From positions 248,001-312,000 of the forward strand of contig CAWGAE010000020.1 in the NCBI GenBank assembly GCA_963820395.1: a stretch of DNA of 64,000 bases. Reading direction: 5' to 3'. This stretch comes from DATFVJ01 sp963820395 (lineage in GTDB: Bacteria > Actinomycetota > Actinomycetes > Streptosporangiales > Streptosporangiaceae). The position numbers and the translations under genes are program-made. Position 1 is the stretch's first letter, and every line of letters begins with the position of its first letter. Shown here piece by piece: positions 1-9,065 of this stretch. Below the pieces are notes generated by a model that was not told where the DNA came from, searched no databases, and saw only the letters and a program-made list of their open reading frames with translations.

Positions 1-398
1 GACAGCGAGGTGACACCGAGCGAGGCGGCCAGCTTCTCCACCCGCCGGGTGGAGACACCCAGCAGGTAGCTGGTCGCCACCACCGAGGCCAGCGCCCGCT
101 CGGCGCGCCGCCGGTGCTCGAGGAACTCCGGGTAGTACGAGCCTTGGCGCAGCTTGGGGATCGCCAGCTCGATGGTCCCGGCCCGGGTATCCCACTCGCG
201 CTGCCGGTAACCGTTGCGGCTGTTCACCCGCCCGGGGGTGACCTCCCCGTAGCCGGCGTTGCAGCGGACCTCGACATCGGCGTCCATCATCCGCTGCGCA
301 AACCCCTTGATCATCTCCCGGAGCAGGTCCGGGCTCGCCGATGCCAGTGTCTCCTCGAACTGCGCGCCGGGAACCGGCACAATGTCACGTGCGGCCAC
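1..398 (-). CDS. IS256-family (Mutator) transposase, N-terminal part, cut by window edge
   Basis: The visible 132 residues are the N-terminal part of a Mutator/IS256 transposase: a segment ending in the motif DLLREMIKGFAQRMMDADVE, then a Cys/Arg-rich stretch (NSRNGYRQREWDTRAGTIEL), then the region before the first catalytic Asp (ASVVATSYLLGVSTRRVEKL). Family enzymes are about 400 aa, so roughly two thirds including the DDE residues lie outside the window. The GTG start at 398 is chosen because AAGGAG lies just upstream (about 403-408). The protein would catalyse cut-and-copy transposition of its own element. Whether the missing part is intact cannot be seen. Confidence 0.85.
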   Translation of the reverse strand, partial: MAARDIVPVPGAQFEETLASASPDLLREMIKGFAQRMMDADVEVRCNAGYGEVTPGRVNSRNGYRQREWDTRAGTIELAIPKLRQGSYYPEFLEHRRRAERALASVVATSYLLGVSTRRVEKLAASLGVTSL

Positions 399-741
399 TT
401 CGTTCTCCTTCGTCTCGTAGTGAGCACTTCGAAGGATCACGAGGTGGCCGTCTCAGGTCACGCCGACACGCCCATCAAAGGCGAACCAGTCACAGCCGGA
501 CCAGTTACCCCATACACCACTCCCGTGGACGTGAACCTCGGTGTGTCGGTCCGGTTGGGACCGCCTAAGCGGCCGCCTATACCCACCGTCTACGGTGAAC
601 TTCCACGGACTTCACCGAGATGTTCAGCGTTGGTGTTGGCCCAACGGCCCTTACTTGGGACAGCTCGCCCGAGATTCGGCATTCCTTCGGGACGAAGAGG
701 CCGCCGGTCAAATCCGGCCACCCCGACCAGGAAAGTGCAGG
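399..741. other. Left flank of the IS256-type element and non-coding DNA
   Basis: No gene is supported here. The sequence around 503-529 (cagttaccccatacaccact) has the look of the terminal inverted repeat of an IS256-type element reading outward from the transposase. Its partner lies outside the window, so the exact element end is a guess. The rest, up to the integrase relic, shows no credible coding. Confidence 0.35.
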
Positions 742-1160
742 TCACAGTGCATCTGTGTGACCTGTGCCCACGGTTCGCCTCTCGCGGTGTCCGATTTTGG
801 GAGCGAGATGGGAGCCGATCTTGGTAGCGGCGGACCGCAAGTCAAACAGAAACGTGTTTAGCAAGCGTACCGAGGGACGCTCAGCCAGGCGGGCATGCTC
901 GCGCAGGGGGTCCTCCCAGCGCGCTTGCAGCGCATCTTTAAGCTCCTCGCGCATCGCTGGGCTGACGTGGCCGTACACGCCGCGCATCCCGGGTTCCTCG
1001 TGACCCAGACACTCGGACTTAAGCACGTCAGCGATCCCTGCCTCGTCCATCCACGTCTTGTGGCCGTGCCGTAGGCCGTGCGGAGTCAGCCCGCGGCTGA
1101 CCGGGAGCCATGACGCGAGCGCCACATCTCGCCAGGCTCCTGCCCCGAGCCGGGACAAGT
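742..1160 (-). pseudogene. AICE-type tyrosine integrase, C-terminal remnant
   Basis: The reading frame contains the C-terminal catalytic box of a phage/plasmid tyrosine recombinase: GLTPHGLRHGHKTWM supplies Arg and the HxxR/His core, LGHEEPGMRG the downstream His region, and VYGHVS the nucleophilic Tyr. It is followed by a long tail ending near KIGSHLAPKIGHRERR. The N-terminal arm-binding and core-binding domains are absent; the frame instead runs into unrelated sequence and then a RepSA-like fragment. Integrases of this type are about 400-500 aa, so this is a truncated relic that cannot act. It was probably part of a pSAM2-like integrative conjugative element. Confidence 0.7.
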
Positions 1161-1231
1161 GGTCCTGAGCGGCCTTGTGCGCGACGACCGCGCCGTCCAG
1201 GCGCCGAGGCAGCGCACTCGATATTGCGACG

Positions 1232-1481
1232 GTGGCCGGTGATTGTTTCGGGGATGCCTTTGCCACCGGCCAGGCAGCCCCGCCCGGACGAGCTGCCGCG
1301 CATCGCGTTTGTAGGTGTCCGAGCAGGGCGGGCAGACGGTTTCGCGGCGGTTACCACAGGAGACCAGGAGCACTCCCCCGGGTTCGCTGCGGCTGTCGTA
1401 GGCGGGCGCGAGTTCCCCGGTCGCCAGGTCCACGGCGTCGATGCGGCCCCGGAGCAGGATCGGGTTACAGCAGCCACCAGA
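1232..1481 (-). pseudogene. RepSA-type replication initiator, N-terminal remnant, frameshifted
   Basis: Two minus-strand frames together spell a stretch characteristic of actinomycete RepSA initiators: a segment like GGCCNPILLRGRIDAVDLATGE, then EPGGVLLVSCGNRRETVCPPC (a Cys-rich motif), then LVRAGLPG in one frame and GGKGIPETITGH in the next frame at about 1267. The shift at 1266-1267 and the abrupt loss of homology afterwards show it is dead. It abuts the integrase remnant, as expected for an integrative element that deleted the region between rep and int. Confidence 0.65.
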
Positions 1482-1610
1482 AGTCCCGAGCTGGCGCAAG
1501 CGCCCACCCTTTAGCAGTGATCTTGCCCGGCAAGACCATCGGCACCTATCGGAAGGACTGGGCAGAGCGTGGCGTGCCAACATCCGGATTTGCAAGCAGA
1601 GGTCGTGGGA

Positions 1611-2099
1611 CTAGCTGGTCACCTTGATGAGGAACAGCCACGCGTTGATCACGCCGCCCAGGAGACTCGCCACGGCGGCGGGGACCAGCCAGTACAAGCC
1701 ACCACCGGCCTTCAGGAGGAAGGTGAGCCCGGCAACGCCAAAGAGCACAGCGGTGATCGTGTTGGGAGAGAACCTTTCGATGTAGCGAGCCACGCCCTGA
1801 GCGGACCCGTGACCAGCTCGCCGGTCCAAGATGAGCAGGGCCGCGCCCGAGACCACGGCCACAGCTAGCAGCTCCGAACCCAGGGCTGCCGGTGGTTGAG
1901 GAGCCACCAGCAAGAGCGCGCTTAGCACTGAGGTCATGAACAGCACCAGAGTTTGAGCGGCGCGGGAGCTGAGGCTGCGTGATGCGGACAGCACGTCACT
2001 CTTGACGGAGACCGCAACGAACAGCAGGCCCGTCAGCGCCCCGGCAACGGCAGCGAGCGCCTCACCAAAGCCAAGCCACATTGCGGTCGTGTACCCCAC
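1611..2099 (-). CDS. Small integral membrane protein of unknown function
   Basis: The 162-residue product is almost entirely hydrophobic, with about five predicted membrane segments: near LGFGEALAAVAGALTGLLFVAV, TLVLFMTSVLSALLLVA, LLAVAVVSGAALLIL, TITAVLFGVAGLTFLL and GLYWLVPAAVASLLGGVINAWLFL. The GTG start at 2099 is preferred because GGGAGG lies 7 nt upstream; a GTG at 2129 is possible but has no ribosome site. It resembles unnamed actinobacterial membrane proteins annotated as hypothetical. Neighbours are element debris, so context gives no functional hint. Confidence 0.65.
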   Translation of the reverse strand: MGYTTAMWLGFGEALAAVAGALTGLLFVAVSVKSDVLSASRSLSSRAAQTLVLFMTSVLSALLLVAPQPPAALGSELLAVAVVSGAALLILDRRAGHGSAQGVARYIERFSPNTITAVLFGVAGLTFLLKAGGGLYWLVPAAVASLLGGVINAWLFLIKVTS

Positions 2100-2768
2100 C
2101 GGGGCGACCTCCCAGATCTTCCGCTGCACATACGAGCTGTCTCAATCAAACCGCCCCAGGGTATAGGGCCGACCACGATTCAGATTCTGACCATCACCGG
2201 TGGCCACAACGACATACGACTTGAGCCGATCGGACGACCGGCGAGGCCATAGTGCGCAAGTGAACCAAAGTAACCAACACCGTGGACGTACCCTACAAAC
2301 AGGGAATCGCGAGCGACGCGCACAGTCCTCGTCCCAGGTCCGCTGTCAACTCCAACTTGACAGTCGGTCGACGATCGGCTTGTTGGGGTTAGCCAGTCAC
2401 GCTGGCCGCATTTTGGCTGCACAGCGCCGCTCGACGCCGCCACCCATTGCGCATCAATGAGCATCGTTTCAGCAGGTCACGACCAACCGGCGCCGGGCGT
2501 GCGGCCTCTTCGGGCCGACCCGGCGACGGCGAACCAGTGCCGCTGTGACAGGCGGAAACCCGTCGATCTCTTGGTCCGCGTCGCCGAATTAGTCCTTATC
2601 TAGATCAAGGCGCTGGGCGGCGTGCATGATCCATGCACTGCTGGTAGTTAGCTCCCGGCAAGATGCCTATGTCCGCCCGGCAGAGGTGTGCCAAGGGCGT
2701 TACAGGCGGGACGGCGGTCTCGTGCCGGACCTCGTGGGCATCAACGACCGGCGAGACAGGAGAAGAAC
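2100..2768. other. Long intergenic stretch, no gene seen
   Basis: About 670 bases without a frame showing actinobacterial codon bias or recognisable motifs. The 5' end holds the promoter region of the membrane-protein gene on the minus strand; the 3' end holds the promoter and ribosome site of the following plus-strand gene. I see no RNA gene or strong repeat. Confidence 0.5.
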
Positions 2769-3125
2769 ATGACCAGCGAGATCAGTGAGCTGATGCACCG
2801 CGGCCTGTTCCGCGTTCTCGGTGAACGTGATCGCAAACGCCGGAAGGCCGCGATCGCGGAGACCTACAGCGAGGATGTGATCTTCAACAATCCGGAAGGG
2901 ACTGTTACCGGGCGGGCGGCGCTGGACGAGAAGGTGCAGGGCTTGCTTGATTCAGCGCCTGGATTTGCGTTTCAGCCAGGCGACGACGTCCGGGAGTCCG
3001 CAGACCTCGGATTGCTCACCTGGGCGTTCGGTCCAGAGGCAGGTCCGCCTGTGACAACCGGTATGGATATCGTCATAGTTCGAGATGGCCTGATAGCGAC
3101 GCTCTACACACTGGTTGATTCCTGA
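2769..3125 (+). CDS. SnoaL/NTF2-like protein
   Basis: The 118-aa product has the size and pattern of SnoaL-like NTF2-fold proteins: an N-terminal helix (ELMHRGLFRVLGERD), the motif ETYSEDVIFNNPEG typical of the polyketide-cyclase-like fold, GRAALDEKVQGLLD, and beta strands at the C-terminus ending MDIVIVRDGLIATLYTLVDS. Such proteins bind small hydrophobic ligands, or act as cyclases, isomerases or orphan accessory proteins; no substrate can be assigned. The ATG at 2769 is chosen over an upstream in-frame start because GGAG sits at 2759-2762 with good spacing. Confidence 0.8.
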   Translation: MTSEISELMHRGLFRVLGERDRKRRKAAIAETYSEDVIFNNPEGTVTGRAALDEKVQGLLDSAPGFAFQPGDDVRESADLGLLTWAFGPEAGPPVTTGMDIVIVRDGLIATLYTLVDS

Positions 3126-3474
3126 GGCAAGTCATGGGCAGGCGGCATGCCGACGGAAGTGTGGGTGTCCTCCCCCGAACCCGCCGTAGGAGGATCTGTG
3201 ACTCCCGGAACCCGTCAAGCCCCTCTGTGGCCGCAGGGCAACCGCCTCGGTCAAGCCGCATGGTTCATGTACACGCGCAGACGGCCTTGACCGAACCCGT
3301 CCGTCACCGGGTTCGGCAGCAGTCGGGTTCGGGGGAGGGCGGGGCGCGGTCTCGCTCGCGGGTCGAAGGTCCGATGCTGGTGACGAGGACAAGGTCATCA
3401 CGGCGCCCTGTGTCGTAGGCGGTCGGGAGCCACGCTGGGAGCCAGCCCTACTGGGCAAGCAGGTGCAGGCCTGG

Positions 3475-4935
3475 TCATCCAACAGACGGGGCAGCCCTGC
3501 CACCTGGCGGCTGCGGGACGACCGCGGGCGCCATCGTGATCTCCACACCCGGGGTCGTGGTGGCCGTCGGCGTCGTGCTCGCTAACTCGTGGCTGCGCTC
3601 GCCGGGCCGGTCAGCGGTTCTCGCCGGACTGCTGGCCGCAGTCAAGGTCGTGGCCGTCTCCGCGGTGTGGTCATCCTTCAGCTCGGACGGTTCCGCGCCA
3701 CGTCCGGGTTCGATGTGCGCCTGGACGGGACGAGGCATTACCGCGCGACGTGCGCGGCCCGACGCCATCGCGACGATCCGCTCAAGCGGTCCCTGCCCCA
3801 TAAAGCGGTACCAAACCATCGCGAAGGCGAGCGCAACAGCCACCTGCTCCGCGTACGCAACATAATCGTTGTCGCTCAGCAGACCCGAGTTCAAGAACAG
3901 CACCTGGGCGGAATAGATGGTCAGGGTCATGGTACCGGCCACCCCCACCGGCCACAGCAGGCGTCGCGCCGCGCGGAGCTTAATCACGAGCAGCACACCA
4001 CCGAGGACGGCCATCGCCACACCCAGGGTGTGCAGCGCGTCGAACGGCGTGCCCGTGTGATGGCCGCGAAGCGCCAGCCACCACCACGATGCCACCTTAT
4101 TCGGATCCCAGACAATCTGGTTCGTGACCTGTGCCGGGGGGGTGCCGGGATCGACCGCGGCATGCAGGTGCTGCAGGCCGCCCAGATGGAACAGGATCAC
4201 CGACGACGTGACCCATGCGGTGACCGCCATCACCACCCCGCCGCCCAGCAGCCAGGCAGCCACCCGGGTAGAGGATAGATCGAGCCGCCCGATGGCAAGA
4301 CCCGCACAGATGTAGATCATGTACACAGCCGCCGGAAAGTCGCCGGTGACGAGAAGCAGCAGGACGAAGCCGATCGGATGGGTGAAGGGCGCGCCGAGCG
4401 TCGGGCTGGTGTCAAAGGCAGGCCCCAGGCCGAGGCTGAACGCCCCCAGCAGGAGAAGCGGGCCCACCACCACCAGCACACCGGCGATGCTGGCCAGAGT
4501 CCGCGGCCGTAGCCAGAGCAACGGGATCGCAAGCAGGAAGAACAGGCCGTAGTAGCCAAGGATCACCCCGAAGTCGGCTGCGGCAAAGTAGCCGAGTCCA
4601 AGACCAATGGCGGCGATCAACAGAGCCCGGACGGCGATGCCTACCGCGGCGGCCCGGCGAGCGCGTCCTTGTACCGGGTGCCGCCCCCCAGTGATGAAGG
4701 CGAGGCTGATACCCGCCACCATGACGAACAAGGTCGCGGACCGTCCCGTCACCGTCATCACCGCAAACGTCGGCGTGCCGTTGTCGTTGAGCACGGCGAA
4801 GTTGTTCGCCGCCAGCATTGAAAGTAGCGCGATCCCGCGAGTGACATCGACACCCAAAAACCGCGCCTTCGCGGGCGCGCCGGCCGGCGGGGCAAGCATC
4901 CGGCCGACCGTCTTCGTCAGCCCGTCAATCATCAC
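3475..4935 (-). CDS. YeiB/HGSNAT-like membrane acyltransferase (copy A)
   Basis: The 486-aa polytopic protein begins with a cytoplasmic stretch and the signature FLGVDVTRGIALLSMLAANN of the heparan-alpha-glucosaminide acetyltransferase/DUF1624-DUF418 superfamily, followed by about ten membrane segments. A His-bearing loop (FITGGRHPVQGRARR) and a conserved HTLG segment lie in the middle. Members transfer acyl groups across membranes to periplasmic substrates; the substrate here is unknown. The Pro/Thr-rich C-terminal tail of about 80 residues is probably cytoplasmic. A close paralogue lies at 26572-27927 in the opposite orientation. A TTA leucine codon at 3583-3585, rare in such genomes, sits where copy B has a stop codon. 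Confidence 0.75.
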   Translation of the reverse strand: MMIDGLTKTVGRMLAPPAGAPAKARFLGVDVTRGIALLSMLAANNFAVLNDNGTPTFAVMTVTGRSATLFVMVAGISLAFITGGRHPVQGRARRAAAVGIAVRALLIAAIGLGLGYFAAADFGVILGYYGLFFLLAIPLLWLRPRTLASIAGVLVVVGPLLLLGAFSLGLGPAFDTSPTLGAPFTHPIGFVLLLLVTGDFPAAVYMIYICAGLAIGRLDLSSTRVAAWLLGGGVVMAVTAWVTSSVILFHLGGLQHLHAAVDPGTPPAQVTNQIVWDPNKVASWWWLALRGHHTGTPFDALHTLGVAMAVLGGVLLVIKLRAARRLLWPVGVAGTMTLTIYSAQVLFLNSGLLSDNDYVAYAEQVAVALAFAMVWYRFMGQGPLERIVAMASGRARRAVMPRPVQAHIEPGRGAEPSELKDDHTAETATTLTAASSPARTADRPGERSHELASTTPTATTTPGVEITMAPAVVPQPPGGRAAPSVG

Positions 4936-5572
4936 GCACCACCCACCACGGCGACACGCCCGGGTCCGCTGTCATACGCGTGCTCGAAGCACTGCGGCAG
5001 GGTCCGAACCGACGGCGGCCAGGGCACAGCCGCAGCGAGCGCGGCTTCACTGGCAACGTCACGACCGGCAGCAATCATGGTCGACAGGGGAATCACTGGC
5101 GGAGATCCTTAGTGGAGGAGTGAGGACTCGGACCCGACCCCCGGTCGCCGGATCGAGAAGAGGGCACCCTAGCGACGGTGGGTTGGGCGGCCTGTCACCA
5201 GACTGCGTGACCAGGTACTAAGATCTGCCGGAGATTCTCTTCAGATATGGTTAAGAATTACGTGTTTTCGGATCTTTCGCCTCAGGTGAGAGCCTGGGTC
5301 CACCAGACATGCCAGGTCAGGAGTTGACCGTATTCACTTCCAGCGGAAGTGACACCACGTAGCACGACGGCGGTACAGCAGAAAGTACCGCAACACGGGC
5401 GCACAACCTGTAAGCGGCGACCACGGCCGCCTGAGCTGGCCGGGCGCCCGCCTGCCAGGAGCGTGGGACCACCCGCTTGCCAGCGATGGGACCACCTGGC
5501 GTGTCGCATCGGCGGTCTTGATCACTTTGGGATACCGATGCCTCCAGGTCAACAGGCTTGGAGGTTCGGGGG
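4936..5572. other. Intergenic stretch, no gene seen
   Basis: About 640 bases containing the promoter side of the acyltransferase gene. It includes a locally AT-richer patch around 5215-5280 (ttctcttcagatatggttaagaattacg) that could be a promoter or element edge. No reading frame is convincing. Confidence 0.45.
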
Positions 5573-5707
5573 ATGGCATTCCGGGAGGTTGCCGTGATCG
5601 AGATTCGTGACTATGCGGCGTGGCTGATTATGCGGCGTGACACGTGGCGGGTGCGCCGTCCTGGCTGGTGGCCGCACCGTCGGCGGGTGAAGACGCCGCA
5701 TAGTTAG
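5573..5707 (+). pseudogene. IS21-family IstA transposase, N-terminal remnant
   Basis: The ATG at 5573 opens MAFREVAVIEIRDYAAWL, closely resembling the start of actinobacterial IstA proteins, which continue into an HTH domain. Homology breaks after about 15 residues and the frame stops at 5707, giving 44 codons against about 400-500 for the intact enzyme. The helix-turn-helix and DDE domains are gone, so it is inert debris. A different part of an istA gene occurs at 28030-28225 in the same orientation. Confidence 0.55.
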
Positions 5708-5890
5708 ATGCCTTCCAGAAACTTGAGCAGGGAGTCGGGCGCACGTTCGGCTGGCTGGACGTGGCCGAGGTAGGTGGACAGGGCGGGCAGGAGCGGTTCC
5801 GCCTCCAGCCCTTGCGCATGCCAGCTGGCCAAACTGGTAGGGAGCGGTTTACCAACCGCGTCGAATACCTCGGCCTGGGGCAGGGAGAGA
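5704..5890 (-). pseudogene. Tyrosine recombinase fragment (Tn554/IS91-associated type)
   Basis: The minus-strand frame carries SWHAQGLEAEPLLPALSTYLGHVQPA, the segment containing the His-Gly box of transposon-borne integrases (usually LPxLSTYxGHVxPxDTYWYL). The Tyr region is replaced by unrelated codons and a stop at 5704. The upstream catalytic Arg region is not visible. It is a short orphan remnant overlapping the end of the IstA fragment, which shows that several elements recombined here. Confidence 0.5.
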
Positions 5891-5899
5891 TGTGATCCC

Positions 5900-6020
5900 C
5901 TGTCCTCGTGGACGGTGTGCCGCTGTACTACGTGCAGGCGCTGCTCGGTCACGAGGACTATGCGACGACGCAGCTGTACAGGCGGGCGAGATACGCGAAG
6001 TTTGCCCAGGAACCAAGGGT
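5900..6020 (+). pseudogene. Tyrosine recombinase C-terminal fragment
   Basis: A plus-strand frame reads DGVPLYYVQALLGHEDYATTQLYRR, the His-box and Tyr region of a phage-type integrase (LGHxxxxTTQxYxR, with the nucleophile in QLYRR). It then diverges after AKFAQ. No upstream catalytic Arg motif (HxxR) is present in frame. Only about 35 residues of a domain of about 300 remain. Confidence 0.55.
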
Positions 6021-6084
6021 CGCAGCGACGAGCCGACCTGTGCTACCGCACGGTCACGGGAGCCGGCCGGTTTACCTCATGTCC

Positions 6085-6223
6085 CGCCGCCAAGCGCGCC
6101 GTGCACAAGGCCGTGCGCGAGCACAAGTCCCGGTCGGCAGAGCACCACCAGAAGGCCGAGCACCACAAGCGCTGCCACCAGCGCCACCACCACCACGAGC
6201 GCTGCCACCACCAGGACAACTAG
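6085..6223 (+). pseudogene. His-rich C-terminal remnant
   Basis: One plus-strand frame ends in a strongly biased peptide with AEHHQKAEHHKRCHQRHHHH and a final ERCHHQDN before a stop at 6221-6223. The compositional run (about 15 His in 45 residues) and its clean stop followed by a terminator hairpin suggest the 3' end of a former gene for a His-rich, possibly metal-binding, protein. No start with a ribosome site is present in frame, and the upstream frame belongs to integrase debris. Function unknown. Confidence 0.35.
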
Positions 6224-6251
6224 ACAATTAGACAACTAGAGGAAGACTGAA

Positions 6252-6290
6252 GGCCGGCACGCCGCAACCTGACTCCGCGGCGTCCCGGCC
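6252..6290 (+). terminator. Strong stem-loop terminator
   Basis: Two 14-base arms (GGCCGGCACGCCGC and GCGGCGTCCCGGCC) pair with one mismatch around an 11-nt loop and are followed by TTT. It lies 28 nt after the His-rich remnant's stop codon, so it probably ended that lost transcription unit. Confidence 0.7.
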
Positions 6291-6498
6291 TTTGACAAGC
6301 GAGTGTCAACCGTGCCCTGTGTTGACGGCCTGACTTCTGAGCATCCCTGCCGGGTGTCCCGGCCATGCTCTTTGACGATGTCGCTGCCTGGCTGGCCCCG
6401 AGCAGGCCAAGATTTTGCCGTCCCCTTGAACGAGAGGGATCCCTCCTCGCCTCGTTTTGCGCCGAACGCGGGGAGGGATCCGAGGCGGTGAGTCGCCC

Positions 6499-7103
6499 GT
6501 GGCCATCGTGGCCGTGCCCGCTGTCGGCCGGTGCTTATATGGCGGCCGGGCGTGACGTGGAGTTCCCCCGTCCGGACTGCCCGTCGTGCGCCGGGCCGCT
6601 GGTGTTCTGGTCTGGTTACCGGCGGCATGTCAGGGCGGCGGGCCGCTGCCAGAAGATCTTTGTGCCGCGGCTGCGCTGCAGGCGTTGCGAGGTGAGCCAT
6701 GCGCTGCTTCCGGCGTTCGTGCTGGCCTGGCGTCTGGACGTGGCTGAGGCCGTCGGCGCGGTGATTGGGCAGGTGGCCGGCGGCGCGTGCGGCGTGCGCC
6801 CGGCCGCGGGCCCGGATGGGTGTCCCTCATACGACCGCGCGCGGGTGGGTGCGGCGGTTCCGGGTGCGCGCCCCGGAACTCGGGGTGATGTTCGCGGCGC
6901 TGGCCGTCGAGCTGGGCGGGCAGGCAATCGCCCCTGCGGAGCAGGCCGGCCGTTTCGCGCTGGCCGCGATCACCGCAGCGTTCGGCGCGGCCACAGGCCT
7001 GCCGGGAGGGCTGGCGGTGGGGCCGTGGCGGTTCGCGTCGTCGGTGAGCGGCGGGAGGCTGATCGCGGCCAACACAACCTCGCTCTGGTTGATCGTCGGC
7101 CGA
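6499..7103 (+). pseudogene. DUF6431-type zinc-ribbon, transposition-associated protein, frameshifted
   Basis: Three frames together give a protein family often found beside IS elements in actinobacteria. VAIVAVP starts at GTG 6499; then, in another frame, EFPRPDCPSC and RCRRC (a four-Cys zinc ribbon) lead into HALLPAFVLAWRLDVAEAVG and GQVAGGACGVRPAA. In a third frame, from about 6830, comes TTARGWVRRFRVRAPELGVMFAALAV and onward to SVSGGRLIAANT. Two shifts (near 6525 and 6830) and an abrupt join to IS1182 sequence at about 7103 mark it as dead. The role of the family is not established. Confidence 0.6.
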
Positions 7104-7860
7104 CGGGGTGACCAGCGCGATGCCGAATTCGGCCTGGGAGGTCACCAGCAGCTCCGCCGAGGGGTAGCCCGAGTCCACGAGGTGCTCGTCCGGCAGCAGG
7201 TGCCGTCCGGTCCAGGCGAGCGTGGATCGGCGCGGTCATCTGGTTGTCGGGCACGGTCGCATCCGTGGTCTCCACGTTCACGATCAGATGAGGCGGCGGC
7301 GCGGCCTCACCGTCACCGTCGTCCCGGGCGCCGGTGCCGCAGGTCTCGGTGACATGCACCTTGTAGCCGTTCCAGAGGGCATCGCGCTTGACGCCCCACC
7401 GGGCATCGAGGTCATACGGCGAGGTGATGCGGGATCTACCCGGCGGCAGACCCTCCACCTCCGCCTCCCGCCGTTTGATCACCTCCCGTCCCTGCTCGCC
7501 GGTGACGGCGAGGTAGTTCCGGACGAGCACGACCCGCAGCACCCCGGCCTGATGCAGCCGCGCCAGGAACGCCAGATCCGGGTCGCTGGCCGCGGCGGCG
7601 TACACGGCCTTCAGCAGCGTGTGGCCGTCGCGGCCGTACGCCAGCGCCAACTCCTCCTTCTTGGTAGTGGCGGCGGGCATTCGCCAGGTATCGATCCGAG
7701 CGGAGTAACGCTTGCTCCACGAGTCGTCCAGCAGATGCGCCACCACATGCGGCGCGGCCACCGCCAGCGACTCCAAGCAGGCCAGCACCGCCTCCCCGGC
7801 CAGCTCAAGGCGGTTCAGGTCCCGTACCGCAGAGATCACGTGGGTGGAGTCGGCGACCGG
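7104..7860 (-). pseudogene. IS1182-family transposase remnant
   Basis: The minus strand encodes the central part of an IS1182 DDE transposase: ADSTHVISAVRDLNRLELAGE (with the Asp and the DSTH box), ARIDTWRMPA, GRDGHTLLKAVYA, and LPPGRSRITSPYDLDARWGVKRD followed by WNGYKVHVTETC. After LDRT the frame shifts near 7190; DSGYPSAELLVTSQAEFGIALVTP continues in another frame to about 7104, where DUF6431 sequence takes over. The N-terminal third and the C-terminal end are missing. It is a defective copy inserted into or recombined with the DUF6431 gene. Confidence 0.7.
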
Positions 7861-8804
7861 GCACGTCTGCTGGTTTCCGAGGGCGACCCTACCGGTCAAT
7901 CGTTCGGTCAATTGAACGTGATCGAACCGTCGGCCGCGTGTTACGTCACCGTGCAGTACGCCTTTCTTCACGGTCATGCCGTTGGCGTCGGTGCCGCCGA
8001 CGATGGACTGTTCGAGTTGCTGCGGGGTGGTGGGGGGTGGTGGGGCTGGGCGCGGGCGCCGGGGCTGCGGGGGCGTCGGTGGCGGCACGCGCGCCGTTGA
8101 TGTGCGCGACCGGCGCCCGGGACGCCGGGTGGTGCGAGCGCGAGTGCGATAAGACCCCGAGGCAGACAACGGCCATCAGCAGCCCGCGCACCTGCGGCGG
8201 TCAGCAGAATGTTCCGGCCAGCATGTAACCGGGCCGACTTGGGTGGCAGCGGAGGTGGTGGCCATCCTGCTTGCTGCGGTCGGTAGTACGGGCGTACGGG
8301 TCGTTGGTCATCGTGCCGCCTCCCGCTCGCGTTCCCACCGCGCCACATACCCGGACCGCCTGCGCGGCTTGGCGTCCCCTTGCCCGGCTGGCGGCCGATC
8401 GGCCTACCTTCGGCCTTGCGCTTCATGAGCCGGGCTTTGATCCGCTCGCTACAGCCATCGGCTCCTGCTGTGCCATCCACCCGGCGAACGCCACGAGAAT
8501 GTCCTGGACCTCTGGGGAACCGTTGAGCCATGACTCGTTGACGGACGGTCCAAGACCGGACCACACCTCGCGGCGTGTCCTCACCTACCCAGCTCACAGC
8601 ACCAACCGCCAACCGCCTCCCAGAGCCGTGAGCCAAGAAAACGCTGGAGTGCAGCACAACCGTGCAGCAATCGAGCCGACATCGGCGTCGGGATTCACAT
8701 AGCTAGCAGCGGGGTCTGGCCCCCCAGGATCAAGCAGCGCGCCGTCATTTCCTTCCGATGTAACGTACAGGCCATCAGGGTTGGTGCATGTCCGCGGAGG
8801 ATGC
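7861..8804. other. Degenerate DNA between IS debris and a small gene
   Basis: About 940 bases with no frame I can match to a family. Proline/arginine-rich open frames here are products of high GC. A G-rich tract (8020-8100) and an upstream extension of the IS1182 frame are present, but neither resembles a gene. Confidence 0.45.
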
Positions 8805-9065
8805 ATGGCCAAACGGTGGAGAGACCTGAGCGACCGTAGCCGTAGACTGATCATTGTTACGGCAATTGCCGAAGCCAGCCTCAAGACAGCGGTGCTCATC
8901 GACATCAAGCGTCGGCCCGCAAGCCAGATCCGCGGCTCGAAGCTGATATGGATTGCAGCCGCGGTACTCGTCAACTCCGCCGGGCTCGGACCACTCTCAT
9001 ACTTCGTCTTCGGACGGCGACGGCATACCGCAGGCGTCGAGCCAGACGCTCCAAGCAAGGGTTGA
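8805..9065 (+). CDS. Small two-helix membrane protein
   Basis: The 86-aa product starts MAKRWRDLSDRSRRLI and has two hydrophobic stretches (IIVTAIAEASLKTAVLIDI and KLIWIAAAVLVNSAGLGPLSYFVFG) joined by a basic loop with SQIRGSK, ending in RRRH. This matches a common actinobacterial family of short membrane proteins (PLDc_N/DUF-like) of unknown role. The ATG at 8805 follows GGAGG at 8796-8800. It stands alone between debris and non-coding DNA. Confidence 0.7.
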   Translation: MAKRWRDLSDRSRRLIIVTAIAEASLKTAVLIDIKRRPASQIRGSKLIWIAAAVLVNSAGLGPLSYFVFGRRRHTAGVEPDAPSKG

